Shown piece after piece: positions 1-10,572 of a DNA stretch of 64,000 bases. The stretch's first letter is position 1. Each line of letters begins with the position of its first letter. The position numbers were made by a program, and so were the translations under genes. The stretch spans positions 432,828,501 through 432,892,500 of the forward strand of contig CM028129.1 of NCBI GenBank assembly GCA_016271365.2, read 5' to 3'. The notes below the pieces were generated by a model. The model searched no databases. It saw nothing but the letters and a program-made list of their open reading frames with translations, and was not told where the DNA came from. This stretch comes from Neoceratodus forsteri (taxonomy: Eukaryota > Chordata > Ceratodontiformes > Ceratodontidae).

Positions 1-1200
1 GAAAAATATAGAGAAGGGGACTTAAAGGGCAGCCTTGCCGAACACCGGTAAGACTCAAAAAGGAGGAAAAAATGGTGCCATTCACATAAGGCTGGATCCA
101 AGCAGTAGAATATAGTAATCTATTCCATTGAATAAAATGCTGTGGAACACCATAGTGAGAGAGGACGTGAAAGAGGTAGTCATGGTTCACCCTATCAAAC
201 GCTTTCTCCTGAGCAACAGAAAGGAGAAGCGAGGGGGGGGAGAAGAAGAAGAACTGAAAACAGAGACATCCCTTAGGAGAGAAAGATTCTAAACAATAGA
301 GTGGTGAGAGATAGCACAAGTCTGAGCCTCTGAGATAACATGAAATGCAAGAGGAAGAAGCCGGTAGAGCAGGACAGATGCAAAAATCTTATAGTCCACA
401 TTCAATAGGGTCAATGGTCTCCAATTCCGAATATCCATCCTATCCCCCTTCTTAAATAGGAGAAACATAATAGCATCTGAGAAATGTCGGGGAACAGAAT
501 GAATAGTAATAATAGTATTAAAGAGCACGGTAAGGATAGGAGAAAAAAGATCAGAAAATATGTGATAAAGTTCCGCTGTTAGGCCATCTGGCCCCGGAGA
601 AATACATCATTTCTGCTTCTTGATGGCTGCCCATACCTCCAACAAAGAAATTGGGACAGTCAACCAAGTACTGAGATCAAGAGGGAGAGGTGGAAGCTGG
701 AAATCAAGAAAAGAAGCAACAGCTGGAGAGGTCACCACTGGGGTCCCAAACACACTATCCAGGAGGGAAAAAACCTTGCGCTGAAGAGAGGTCATAGTAT
801 TAAAAACTGTTGAGGAGTTGGGGTCAACAAGACAGTCGATATGTATGGCTGACACCCTGTCAGAACAATGCTTATAGATATCGAAAGAGGCCTTAGAAGA
901 ACAGGTGCCGCAGGAGACCTCAAGGCGCAAGGAATGAGCCCTATCATACTTATGCACTTCCATCTGAGTTTTCAGAGAAGCAATAAGAGGGGGGGTGATC
1001 ATGACCAGATTCATACGCCCTAGAGATAGTATCCTGTAAATGCTGCTGTAAAAGCAAATACCAATGATAAGAGGAGGCCGATTTCCTCCTAGCATGCCTA
1101 AGAAAGAAACGTTTGAGATCCAATTCAGTGTCCTCCCACTGATGTAAGGGGGAGGCATAAGCATCCAGTATGGAAGTGCAAGCCAACAAAAATCTCAACA
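1..1200 (-). pseudogene. Tx1-like ORF2, N-terminal reverse transcriptase part (broken)
   Basis: Minus-strand translation of about 600-290 shows the RT fingers: a GPDGL-type motif, then LFKKGDRMDIRNWRPLTLLN, the 'xNWRPITLLNxDYK' block of L1/Tx1 RTs. At about 230-110 the frame continues with QEKAFDRVNHDYL, the RT block with the first catalytic Asp. Around 607-1164 and 950-1201 are frame-shifted parts of the linker between endonuclease and RT. The frame changes several times, so no functional protein is possible. A poly-G/A tract at 230-255 sits on one frame break. The YADD block would lie beyond the left edge. Confidence 0.75.
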
Positions 1201-1990
1201 ATCCTGAACAATGCAGCTATCTGATCACAAAGAGCTTTTAACTTCCAACATAATGAAACCACCAAAGGGTAGGATGCTGTGGAAGGAGAGAATAGTAAGG
1301 AAATGGCCATGTGATCCGAGGTTTCACAAGGAATAATTTTAGCCTGGTGAACCAGAACATTCTGAGAAAGGAAGAAAAAATCTATTCGAGTGGCCAAAAA
1401 GGCCTCTATGATAGGTCTTAGCTCCCTTGGGGTGCACCTCACAGTAGCCATCCTTAAGAGTAGCAGTCTGGAGAATAGAGCACAATGCAGTAGAGTCCCC
1501 AAAAAGCTTCTGAGTGGAGCCTCCCCTATCAGCCAGGGTAAGATCGCAGTTAAAATCCCCCCCCAATGCAAAGATGGCGGGAGGTATGAAAATAAGGTTG
1601 TACTAACCGGAATAAGTCAGAACGGGCAGCAATACTTTGAGGCGCATAAACATTCAGAATTCTGAGCCGTAGGCAATGGAAAGTGCAGTCAAGCAGTAAG
1701 GCAAGGCCAGGAACTATATCAACCAGACTTGTAACAGTACAATTAAATCTGAAAAACAAAATACCCAAGCCATCACACTTATCCTCACCAGAGGACCAAC
1801 AGGAAGGGCCTTTGGTCTGACTGGCAGACGCCCGGGATACCTCATAATGGGTTTTCAGTCTAGTATCTTGGATCAAATAAAAATCATGTGGTAGATCCAA
1901 AAGATACTGTAAGAAGGTAAGAAGTTTCCTATGGGATTTCATGCTGCACACATTAAGTGTAAAGCAGTGAAGACTTAGAGTCCAAGTCAT
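1200..1990 (-). pseudogene. Tx1-like ORF2, APE endonuclease domain (broken)
   Basis: The minus-strand frame from 1990 starts with a residue run containing LNVCSMKSHRK, the N-terminal block of LINE APE endonucleases. It is followed by LIQDTRLK (catalytic Glu position reads Asp/Gln here), LRILNVYAPQ, then, after a frame change near 1560, GGDFNCDLTLADRGG carrying the GDFN motif. The SDHMAIS motif (catalytic Asp-His) is visible at about 1310-1290 in a third frame. These are the standard metal-binding and catalytic blocks. The domain would nick target DNA for target-primed reverse transcription. At least two frameshifts inactivate it. Confidence 0.8.
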
Positions 1991-2354
1991 AGGAAAAATG
2001 GATTAGGCAACAAGAATCCAGGAAAAGAAAATGAGGAAAAACTAAACAAAAATTGGTTAAGTAACCGCAGATCGCTGCCCGGGGCAGATCTAGAGGAAGA
2101 GGGATCCTGGTGGGAATCAGAGGAGTAATCCATTATGTCACTCCACTGCTTCCATTTAGTCAAGGCCTGGTAGCGATTTCTAGTCAGAATGGACTGTCGG
2201 GGGGGGGGACCAGGAGCCTTCCGCTTGCCTTTAGACTTACCCCTCTTACCCTGAGAGACTTCCGTGAAGGGATCCTGGTCCGGGGGGGCATAGGGTCAGA
2301 GGGAGTGACATCCTCCAGGGCTGGGTCTTCACAAGGAGGAATGTGAGTCTGCAA

Positions 2355-4115
2355 TTAAGGATCATTTACTCGAGACTCAGGAGGAGAAGTCGGGACAACA
2401 TCTAACGGGGGGGGCACCAATTTCTGGTGTTCCCCTTCACGCTGACGAAGTACCTGAGATTGAGAGTCAGATAAAATGTTCACCTGGTCCTGAGTGGGGC
2501 GATCCAGCCTAATATGGTCCACCCATGGACACAGTTGATAGGTGTGACCAGACTCATCACAAAGATTACATTTCTGGGGGTTAGGGCAACCAAGGCTGAC
2601 ATGACCATAGGCCAAGCAAATAGAGCACCATGGCTTGTCACAAGATGACTAAGGTGCATCTGAGCACCACATTTGTGGCAAGTGCGGGGCTGACCAGGGT
2701 AAAAGTACAAACCCCTGTCTCTACCAGTATAGAAACTGCCTGGTAAATGTGTTATGTCCCGGTCAGTGTGCCGCAGTTATACCTTAACTTTCCAACCACC
2801 TGTCCAGACGAGATCCTCATCCAAAATAGGATGAGGAATCTCAAGAATATCACAGCGCTGCTTGAGCCAGTACTAGATGTCCGCTATGCTCACTTCCTCA
2901 TTGCGAAAAAGCAATGTAATAATTGTAACCATAGGCTTGGTTAGGGGAATGAGCATAAAGGGGACCCACAAAGGCTGAGTTTTTACCAATTCATATTTGT
3001 TCCAAAATTGTTCCAGAGTGTCCACATTCTTAAAACTAAGATCACAGACTGATTCCCCTTTAACATGTATAAATGTAAACAGTTCACTTGCAGTAATACC
3101 CAAAGAGTGTCTGAGCATAGAATGCAACACAGTCCGTCTATTGGAGCAGTAGGAAGATGCCCAAAATACTTCAAGCTAACAGCGTTCCTACACTGAGCTG
3201 GTGCACCCAAATTTTGGAAAAGATCACTGAGGCAAGAAGAAGGGGCCTGCAAACGTCTCACCTGCAGGTGGAAAAGGCAAGGTAGAACCATCCTGAAGGT
3301 GCTGAGAGTCATCCTCCAAAGAGGAGTGCACTGAAGCAGAAGGTCATGATAAAGAAGAGCAATCCGGAAGGAGGAAAGCAGGAGGAGGCTGCAACAGTGG
3401 TTTGTCGACAGTAGAAACCCATGGGGGAGATGTAATGCTTTGGGGTGATTCCACCCGAGGGGAACGAACAAGCTGAAGGCTATCAACAATGGGCAAATCA
3501 GAGCTTGAGGCATGCTGTATGATGTCCAGGGTGTTGACAGCCCGTGGGGAAGTCCACGGTGCACCAGGAAACTGTTTTGACCAACCTGCAGCTCAAAGAG
3601 CTGAAGCCGGAGACCAAACGAGGTCAGAAGCGGAAGTGCTGCCAGGGACAGTCTCTGGAGCAAATGGCGAGGAGCAGAAAGGGGCAGCACATCACCAAAA
3701 GGAACAGCAAACTGACCGGGCAAGGCAGCAAGAAGTAATGCAGTCACAAAAGTAGGCTGATCCAAAGTGAATGGCAGGTCAGTACTTATGGCGCCTTCCT
3801 TCTTAACAAAGTCCCACAAAAGGGAGCGGTGTTGGAAATAAAAAGAATGCAACTGTGTTGGGGTCATAGGTGTAACAGAGGCCTCTATAGCAGGAGCAGG
3901 AGGGCAGTCCAAAAGAAGCTGCCAGAGTCCAAAATCAAAGCAGGTGTAGGAGATGAGAGCACAGGAGAAGAAACATCCAGAGTAGGCACTGTGACAGAAT
4001 GACTTTTGCAGTAAGCTCTAGGCTGAAGAACAGGCTATAAATCAGGAACAAAACCCTGGGGACAAAGAGCAGCATCACCACCACCTCCACCAGGGTCCGG
4101 GGTGGCAGCCATCTT
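2355..4115 (-). pseudogene. Tx1-like ORF1, RNA-binding protein with CCHC zinc knuckles (broken)
   Basis: On the minus strand the sequence begins near an ATG at about 4110 with a Gly-rich N-terminus. It reaches an RRM-like block at 3130-2873 (FWNKYELVKTQPLWVPFMLI ending in TLLFRNEEVSIADI) and then CCHC knuckles: FYPGQPRTCHKCG at about 2710, and CNLCDESGHTYQLCP at about 2550. Copy B at 43560-44040 shows the same blocks in the same order. The protein would coat the LINE RNA and bring it to chromatin. Several frame changes, including one at about 2980 and one between the knuckles, make it a pseudogene. Confidence 0.7.
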
Positions 4116-4152
4116 GGAGAGCTACCAGAAGACCAAAGGGTCCCCCTGCTGT

Positions 4153-4164
4153 AGAGTAGGGGAA
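4153..4164 (-). other. TTCCCCTACTCT motif in Tx1-like 5'UTR (copy A)
   Basis: On the minus strand this 12-mer lies in the 5'UTR. The same or nearly the same motif sits in the copy B 5'UTR (42546) and directly after four Tx1-like 3' ends (52906, 53031, 53206, 56989). Confidence 0.7.
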
Positions 4165-4380
4165 TTTCCCTGGTGCTCTGGCCAAATTCCCACCATTCAC
4201 TAAAAATACCAACAGATTAATCTGGTTCAAGGTCAGTTGGCATTCATCTGTATCCCCTTCCCCCGGGTCATGCCTGAAAATAGGCAGAATTTGTCTAGTG
4301 CACTTACCTGGTCAACAACAACTAAAAAAAAAAATAACTATATTTTGTTAATCTGTAGACTATATCTGACTATGCCTAAA

Positions 4381-5835
4381 TGTAACCCCCCTGTCACCCG
4401 GGGTTACTAGACTCCCACTTAGACCTGGTGGCAGGCAGGGAAGGCAGCTTGTGAGACACCAGATAAATGGGTTTCATACTGTCTCACTCTGTCCTGTCTC
4501 AGCTGAGCTGGAGGGATGCCATCACATAGAATTCTCGCTGCAGCATAAGCCACAGTGGAATATTGCAGCTGGGAGTTAGGTTAAAACGTTGGAGTTTTCA
4601 AAGACAGTCAATAGTAGTCTAGTGGGAGACTCAGTGGAGGGAGGAGGTGCGCTGCAGTTGGCAGCCCCTCATAGCCCCAGCTCTGTAACAGAGCTACCAC
4701 AAGAAGAGGGTGTGTGTTCTCACCCTAGAAAAGGACACAGAAGAAGTACAAACAGAAGTGGTTGGGACCATTCCCCCATTTGTTCCAGTGCCCCATACCT
4801 AAGAGGGATGGGGGGAACAAGACCAACTTTTCAGGGGCAACACCCTGGTCCTGCTGGAAGAAGAAAAGCTGCCTGATGAGAAGATTTGTGTTGAGGTACC
4901 AGAAGTGTTTTTTTTCTGTCAGAGAAGCCCTGGGGCACCTGCAAACCATGGTGAGTCTGCTCTGCCAGAGAGCCAATGTTTTCACTGAGACAGTAATGTA
5001 AAGTATCTGCTACTGTGGGTCAGGAAAGGATTGCCAAGTGCAGTATTTTAAGTTATATGTATGACTTGAAATGCATCTAACCAGTGGGGGTCTACAGGGA
5101 TGGACATAGCCACTTAGAGAAAGCTGCAAGTCAGGACACCAGTTACCAAAGACAGTAGATTGTTAAATGTGATATACATTTCGAGATAGTATTCTACAAA
5201 CAGAGAGTCTCAAAGGAAAGGTGTTGACTCCAAATGAATGACCGGGTATGGATCTGGGGACAAGATGTGGGAGACTTCCCATCTGGAGTAACCAGATTTA
5301 CCTCCACGGATTCACTTTGGGCACCTATAGCTTTCTCCCAGGCACTTGGCCAGTGTCTGCAGAAAGTACCCAGACGTGGAATTAAGGATGTGTGTTTTTC
5401 CCTTTAGAGCTAGGAAGTGCTCATGGGTGGTTGAGGGAGCCACCAACAGAAATGTCCATGCCATATGGAAAGTGTGCCAGTGCTGGACGAGGGCCATGCC
5501 AGGTAATCCGAGAGAGTGAGAGTACCGGTTCAGGCTGACAGCCCAGTGTGTTCAAAACCTGAGGGTTGTTGTGATGATGAAAAAGATGTGTTCTGACCGC
5601 TATAGTTCTGCATAACCAGTGAGTGTAACCCCGTGGGGTCCATCTTGCTTTGTATTCCTGTGTGTAAGTGAATAAAAGCCCCACTTTAGAATCCAACTCC
5701 TGGTTTGGACATTCACAGTTATTGCTTACTGTATCTGGAATGACTTGGGTGCCCCTGTCCAGAAGTTCAAACCTAGCCCTGATGCCGAGCGAATGTTTTC
5801 TCCCCAAACTCAGGCTAGCCAGGTAGTGGGTTACA
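4381..5835 (+). repeat. LTR (about 1455 bp) of an LTR retroelement
   Basis: The sequence starts TGTAACCC and ends GGGTTACA, a perfect 8-bp terminal inverted repeat with canonical TG...CA ends. An AATAAA poly(A) signal lies at 5671-5676 in the plus orientation. Directly after the end comes AAT followed by TTGGAGGCACCGGGCAC (5838 onward), which has the position and the TGG start of a tRNA primer-binding site, so this looks like a 5' LTR with a few bases of internal sequence rather than a clean solo LTR. No matching target duplication was found. I cannot tell Gypsy-type from endogenous-retrovirus type, because no coding region survives next to it. Confidence 0.65.
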
Positions 5836-6769
5836 AATTGGAGGCACCGGGCACTAAATAACAACAACAAACCCTAAAGCCCACACCTTGGTTACATAAA
5901 TGTATCTCATATTTCAGATATAGGTGCATTTTTCCAGTTATATTTTAGATATTTACAGAATTCAGTGATATATCTCTTATATTTGGCATTGATATACTAG
6001 TTGTATATATTTTGTTATACTATCAAAAAAATATTTTTACTTTTAATATTTTTCTGGACTCTAATAAAAAATTATTATCATTATATATGAGTGTAGTTTT
6101 GCTCTGTAATTTCTATAACAAGTATGTTATTCAATATTAGAGGTGTATATCCTGAGATAGATTTCATATATGTTAAAATGGGTTTGGCCTGATATACATC
6201 TGGAAAGTATCCATAATATATGTGTTATTTATCCTACACATATATTGATAATACATTTTAAATATATGTTTTGCATAGCAAATAAATATGTTCTATAGTT
6301 TATAGATATGACTGGAATATATATACAGTATATATATATATATTGCATTACCTGCAATTAATTTCCTGTCCAGATTTGTCCTGCTAACTCCTTAGAAGAA
6401 ATACCAGGCACTGGATCAAACTATTAACTATATGTTGGCACTACAGTGGGAGAACTATTGATAATGATTTGCTAATTCTACCATAAAATATATCTGCAGC
6501 CAAAAGGGCACTTTTTATTTCTTGGAAGAGATTCAAGCAATGGAGCAGACTGTTGACATTAGTTTGCTTATTTGGCCATGGAGGGAGGCTATTGGAGATA
6601 GTTTAAGATTCCAACAAACTATCAACAGTGCTTTGGAGGAGTAAAGTGCTGCTGCTGGACCACTTATTTAAGCTGAAAGAATACTAATGAGATTAATGAG
6701 CTGCATTCTGCTTTCATTATAACGTAAGAAGTATAATCTAAAACAGCTATTTTAGCTACAATGTAGAGT
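5836..6769. other. AT-rich unassigned sequence
   Basis: Short internal remnant after the LTR (to about 5890), then very AT-rich DNA rich in ATAT/AAATAT runs (5890-6480) and ordinary non-coding sequence to 6769. No open frame of interest. A similar AT-rich stretch occurs at 59540-60480. Confidence 0.5.
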
Positions 6770-6955
6770 GTATCTTTAAGATAAATAAGGCTTTGTAACC
6801 AAGCTATTTTTACTGTATGTTGTTTTTCTGTACTGTGTATCTTTAAGATAAAGTTTTATAGTCAAGCTATTTTTTACTGTATTTCGCTTCTCTGAGTGTA
6901 TCTTTAAGACAGATAAGGTTTTTAACCAAGTTATTATTTTTGTTGATTGAGCTAA
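6770..6955. repeat. Three-copy tandem repeat, unit 61-67 bp
   Basis: Units start at about 6770, 6837 and 6898, each beginning GTATCTTTAAG and continuing with an AACCAAG/GTCAAG-CTATTTTTACTGTA core. Such arrays are common in LTR promoters (U3), and the following 500 bp contain a TATAAAA-like stretch at about 7170, so this could be part of another LTR, but no LTR ends could be fixed. Confidence 0.75.
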
Positions 6956-7485
6956 TAACTTTAGACGGTCAAGTTTAGACCTCTTATCTATGAAAAAACA
7001 TAGCATTGCCTCCTGTGCTTCATAGCATTTCTTACTCTACCTCCTAAGACTCAGCTGCCTGCTAAGAGACAGACAGACTGTGAAGCCAGGTGTTGTGACT
7101 TCAAGGTCATAACTTAATTAAAACACATAAATAATGGAGCCAAGTCTTAGATTGTCTGCTAGCAATGGTATAAAAAAACATAGAATTGAAGTGGATGTAT
7201 CTGTACTGTGCATAGGAAGCATTGCTAGGGACTTAGATTGACAAAGAAGCTGAACTTCTCCTATAAAAACCACCCAGAGACAGATAGAGTAAGGGGTATT
7301 TTTCTTACATTAGTTGGCTTGGCATGTGGACCAGTTACAGTCAGAGAATTACGTTCAGGGCTTTATTAATCTGAGAACTGGTTTGAACTAAAGGTGGTAA
7401 GATAACTGCATTTTCCTGGCTTTAAAGCAATGGCAGGGTGACTTGTTTAAAAAGTTATTTTTTATTTGTAAAGGAATAAATTACA
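6956..7485. other. Unassigned, possibly LTR-derived
   Basis: Non-coding sequence with a TATAAAA-like stretch near 7170 and AATAAA near 7474. It may belong with the upstream tandem array as one LTR, but ends and target duplication are not evident. Confidence 0.3.
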
Positions 7486-7756
7486 TAGAAATATAGAAAC
7501 ATAGAAGTTCACGGCAGATAAGGACCGCAAGGCCCATCCAGTCTGCCCATTTCTTTTTCTACCTTATGAATGTGCTATCGGCCTTTGCTCTGTCAATGGC
7601 CTATCTATTCATGCTCATCTGTATTGCTCCCTTATGCCAATCCCATGCCTGTTTGAAGCCATGCACTGTATTCATATCCACCACTTCCTGAGGTAGGCTG
7701 TTCCATGCATCCACCACCCTTTCTGTGAAAAAGAACTTCCTCACATTACCCCTTAA

Positions 7757-9157
7757 TCAGTCTCCCTCTAATCTCATGCTGTGTCCTCTTGTCCTGCTAT
7801 TTTTCTTATATTGAAATATGTTAGACTCTTTCACCATGTTAATGCCCTTAAGGTATTTGAATGTTTCGATCATATCACCTTTCTCCCTCCTTTGCTCTAG
7901 GGTATACGTATTGAGCTCCGTTAATCTGTCCTCATATGTTTTCTGATGCAGTCCCTGCACCATTTTGGTTGCCCTTCTCTGGACTGCCTCAATTTGGTTA
8001 ATGTCCTTGTGAATGTGTGGCCTCCAGTACTGCATGCAGTACTCCAGATGGGGTCTAACCAGTGTCTTGTAAAGAGGGATTATTACCTCCCTCTTCCGAC
8101 TTGTGATACCCCTACTAATATACCCTAACATTCCTCTAGCTTTACCTACTGCTTTAGTGGTCTGCTTGGATGATTTCAGGACATCAGTGATGATGATGCC
8201 CAAGTCTCTTTCTTCCCTTGTGACTGCTAGCAACTCCACTCCCAGCCTATAGGTGGCTTCAGGGATTCTCTTCCCTATGTGCATGATCTTGCACTTCTTT
8301 GCATTAAACCCCAGTTGCCACTCTTCTGACCATTTTGCTAGTTTATCCAGATCTCTTCTCATTCTGCCCACCCCATCTGGATCATCTACTCTGTTGCAGA
8401 TCTTGGTGTCATCTGCAAACAGAAAAACCTTACCCTCCAGTCCATCTGCAATGTCACTGATGAAGATATTGAAGAGGACTGGCCCCAGGACTGATCCCTG
8501 AGGTACCCCACTTGTGACTTGCATCTCTTCTGACTTTATACCATTTACCATCACTCTCTGTTTTCTGCCCATCAACCAGTTTGCCACCCAGTTGACCAAC
8601 TTCTGACCAACCCCGAGCCTACTCAGCTTATTAATCAATCTTCTATGTGGAACAGTATCAAAAGCTTTGCTGAAGTCAAGGTAGGTGACATCAACTGCTC
8701 CCCCTTGGTCCACCACTCTGGTTACCAAGTCAAAGAAATCTATGAGATTAGTTTGACAGGACCTTCCTTTTCTAAACCCATGCTGTCTTGGATCCTGTGC
8801 CCCTATGGATTCCAGGTGTTGCACTATCCTTTCCTTAAGGAGTGCCTCCATAATCTTGCCCACTACTGAGGTAAGACTGATTGATCTGTAGTTCCCTGCC
8901 TCCTCCCTGCTACCACTCTTGTGGAGTGGGATCACATGAGCCCTTCTCCAGTCTCCTGGGACCTCTCCTGTGCTCAGAGACTCACTAAACAGTTCTGATA
9001 ATGGCTCTGCTAGTTCCACCCTTAGCTCCTTTAGTACCCTGGGATGTATGCCATCAGGTTCCATTGCCTTGTCCACCCTGAGCTTATCGAGCTCTTGTAG
9101 GACCCTTTCTTTTGTGAAGGGACTAGTGCTCACCTCCCTCCCTCCCCCCATGTCCAT
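7757..9157 (-). CDS. CR1-like ORF2, reverse transcriptase domain (466 codons open)
   Basis: This is the RT part of CR1 ORF2, which copies element RNA at a nicked target. In order: GPDGIHPRVL-type block (here EPDGIHPRVL), HVIPLHKSGSREEAGNYR (fingers), TYLDFSKAFDTVPHRRL (first catalytic Asp), SGVPQGSVLGPVLFN, FLFADDTKICNRV (catalytic FADD box intact) and VRPHLEYCMQYWRPH. The frame stays open to LEGD near the 3'UTR. It should join the endonuclease frame upstream, but the frame changes at about 9160-9220, near a GGGGGAGGAGGAGG-type run, so full-length ORF2 is broken. Compared with other CR1-type RTs, the domain is complete. Confidence 0.9.
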   Translation of the reverse strand: MDMGGGREVSTSPFTKERVLQELDKLRVDKAMEPDGIHPRVLKELRVELAEPLSELFSESLSTGEVPGDWRRAHVIPLHKSGSREEAGNYRSISLTSVVGKIMEALLKERIVQHLESIGAQDPRQHGFRKGRSCQTNLIDFFDLVTRVVDQGGAVDVTYLDFSKAFDTVPHRRLINKLSRLGVGQKLVNWVANWLMGRKQRVMVNGIKSEEMQVTSGVPQGSVLGPVLFNIFISDIADGLEGKVFLFADDTKICNRVDDPDGVGRMRRDLDKLAKWSEEWQLGFNAKKCKIMHIGKRIPEATYRLGVELLAVTREERDLGIIITDVLKSSKQTTKAVGKARGMLGYISRGITSRKREVIIPLYKTLVRPHLEYCMQYWRPHIHKDINQIEAVQRRATKMVQGLHQKTYEDRLTELNTYTLEQRREKGDMIETFKYLKGINMVKESNIFQYKKNSRTRGHSMRLEGD

Positions 9158-9215
9158 GGTGCTGAGCTGTGGGCCCTGCCCTACCTTCTCTTCAGTAAAT
9201 ACTGAGCAGAAGTAT

Positions 9216-10569
9216 CTATTTAGGATAGATGCTTTTACATGGCCCTCCTCCTCCTCCTCGCCCCCTTATCTCCTTTGATCTTAGCAGTACCCCTCTGGAC
9301 TTTCTCCTTTCACTAATGTATCTATAGAAAGTCTTGTCACCTTCTTTTACTGTCTGTGCTAGTGTTTCCTCGGTTTGGGACTTTTGCCTTACTGCCTTAC
9401 CTGCTTCCCTTAGGGAAGTTTGGTATGCCTCCCTATCTTCATCCCGCTGTGTTCCCTTATATTTCCTGAAGGCCAGCCTTTTGGCGCTGACCTTTCCTGC
9501 TACTGTTTTCGAGAACCAATGTGGTTTCCTTCTTCTTTTGCACTTCCTTTTCTTTCTAACACAATGGGATGTTGCTTCAAGTATTGCATCCTTAATGCTT
9601 GCCCACTTTGCCTGTACCTCCTCACCTGTATTTCTTTTTGCCAGGGCTAGCTTAACTCTGTTGGCCATCTTATCAAAGTCAGCTCCTCTGAAGTCCCATA
9701 TGTTTGCCTTGGAATAGGGTGATTTAGTTGTAGTGGCCGAAGTGAACCATACCATGTGATGTTCACTGGCCCCCAGGTGACCTTCTACCTGGAGATCTGT
9801 GATCCTTTCCATGTTAGTCAGTACTAGATCTAGGATAGCCCTGTCTCTTGTGGGTTGTTGTACCAGTTGTTTGAGGCCTTTCCCCTGCAGGGAATCCACC
9901 ATGTGTCTAGTTCTGGCAGATGTTCCTGCTGGTATTGACCAATCTGTATCTAGCATGTTGAAGTCTCCCATTATCAGAACCTCCCCTTTAGCTGTGATGT
10001 TTTGTATATCTCCTAACAGTAATGTGTCTATGCCTTCCCCCTGGTCTGGGGGCCTGTAGACAACCCCAGTTCTTATGGCTGTCCCATTTCTTGTTTCCAG
10101 GGTGACCCACAGTTCTTCTGGCTCCTTATGTGTATTCTGAATTTCTGTAGCTTTGATATTTTCATTGACATACAGGGCCACTCCACCCCCCTTTTGCACC
10201 TCTGTCTCTTCTGAACAGTACATAGCCAAGTACTGAAGTCTCCCAAGTGTGGTTACTGGTAAACCACGTCTCACTAATTGCTACTATGTCCAGTTTAGCT
10301 TCTGTCATTATTGCCTGCAGGTCTGGGATCTTGTTTCCCAGACTGCCAGCATTTGTGTACATGATTTTCCATTGGCCAGATTTCAGTGTGCTAGTTGTTG
10401 GGCGAGGTCTGCTGTTTCCCCTGTGCATCGTATGGGGAGCTGGACCTTTTTCCTTACCTGGTGGTGCAAAAGAACTGCAAACATGCTGAACTCCTGTTTG
10501 ACCACTAGCTTGGGGGGGAGGGGTTGATCTTCTCATTCGACATATGGGGTGCTGCACCCTTCTCCCCAT
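9216..10569 (-). pseudogene. CR1-like ORF2, APE endonuclease domain (frameshifted)
   Basis: Two overlapping minus-strand frames (10569-10162 and 10274-9216) together carry an APE endonuclease. Blocks: MYTNAGSLGNKIPDLQ (N-terminal Asn), DIVAISETWF (catalytic Glu), VVYRPPDQGE, VLIMGDFNMLDTDWS (GDFN), then ILDLVLTNMERITDLQVEGH and LGASEHHMVWF. The last should read SDH, so the catalytic Asp is Glu here. The frame breaks at about 10190 in a run of Cs. After the domain comes the basic linker (RKKRKCKRRRKPHWFSK; TFYRYISERR) that leads to the RT. The frame starts 3 bases after the ORF1 stop. Confidence 0.85.
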
Positions 10570-10572
10570 TTG

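Larger units (their letters stand above)
1..4310 (-). mobile_element. Tx1-like (L1 superfamily) LINE, copy A, 3' end outside window
   Basis: Read on the minus strand this has a 5'UTR (about 4310-4115), ORF1 with CCHC zinc knuckles (about 4115-2355), an APE-type endonuclease (about 1990-1200) and the first part of a reverse transcriptase (about 1200-1), in the order expected for a Tx1-clade non-LTR retrotransposon. The 5'UTR (4140-4300) matches the plus-strand 5'UTR of another copy at 42410-42560, which shows they are one family. The copy is broken by many frameshifts. Only the 3' part of the RT lies outside the window. Clade assignment rests on recall of Tx1-like proteins. Confidence 0.8.
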
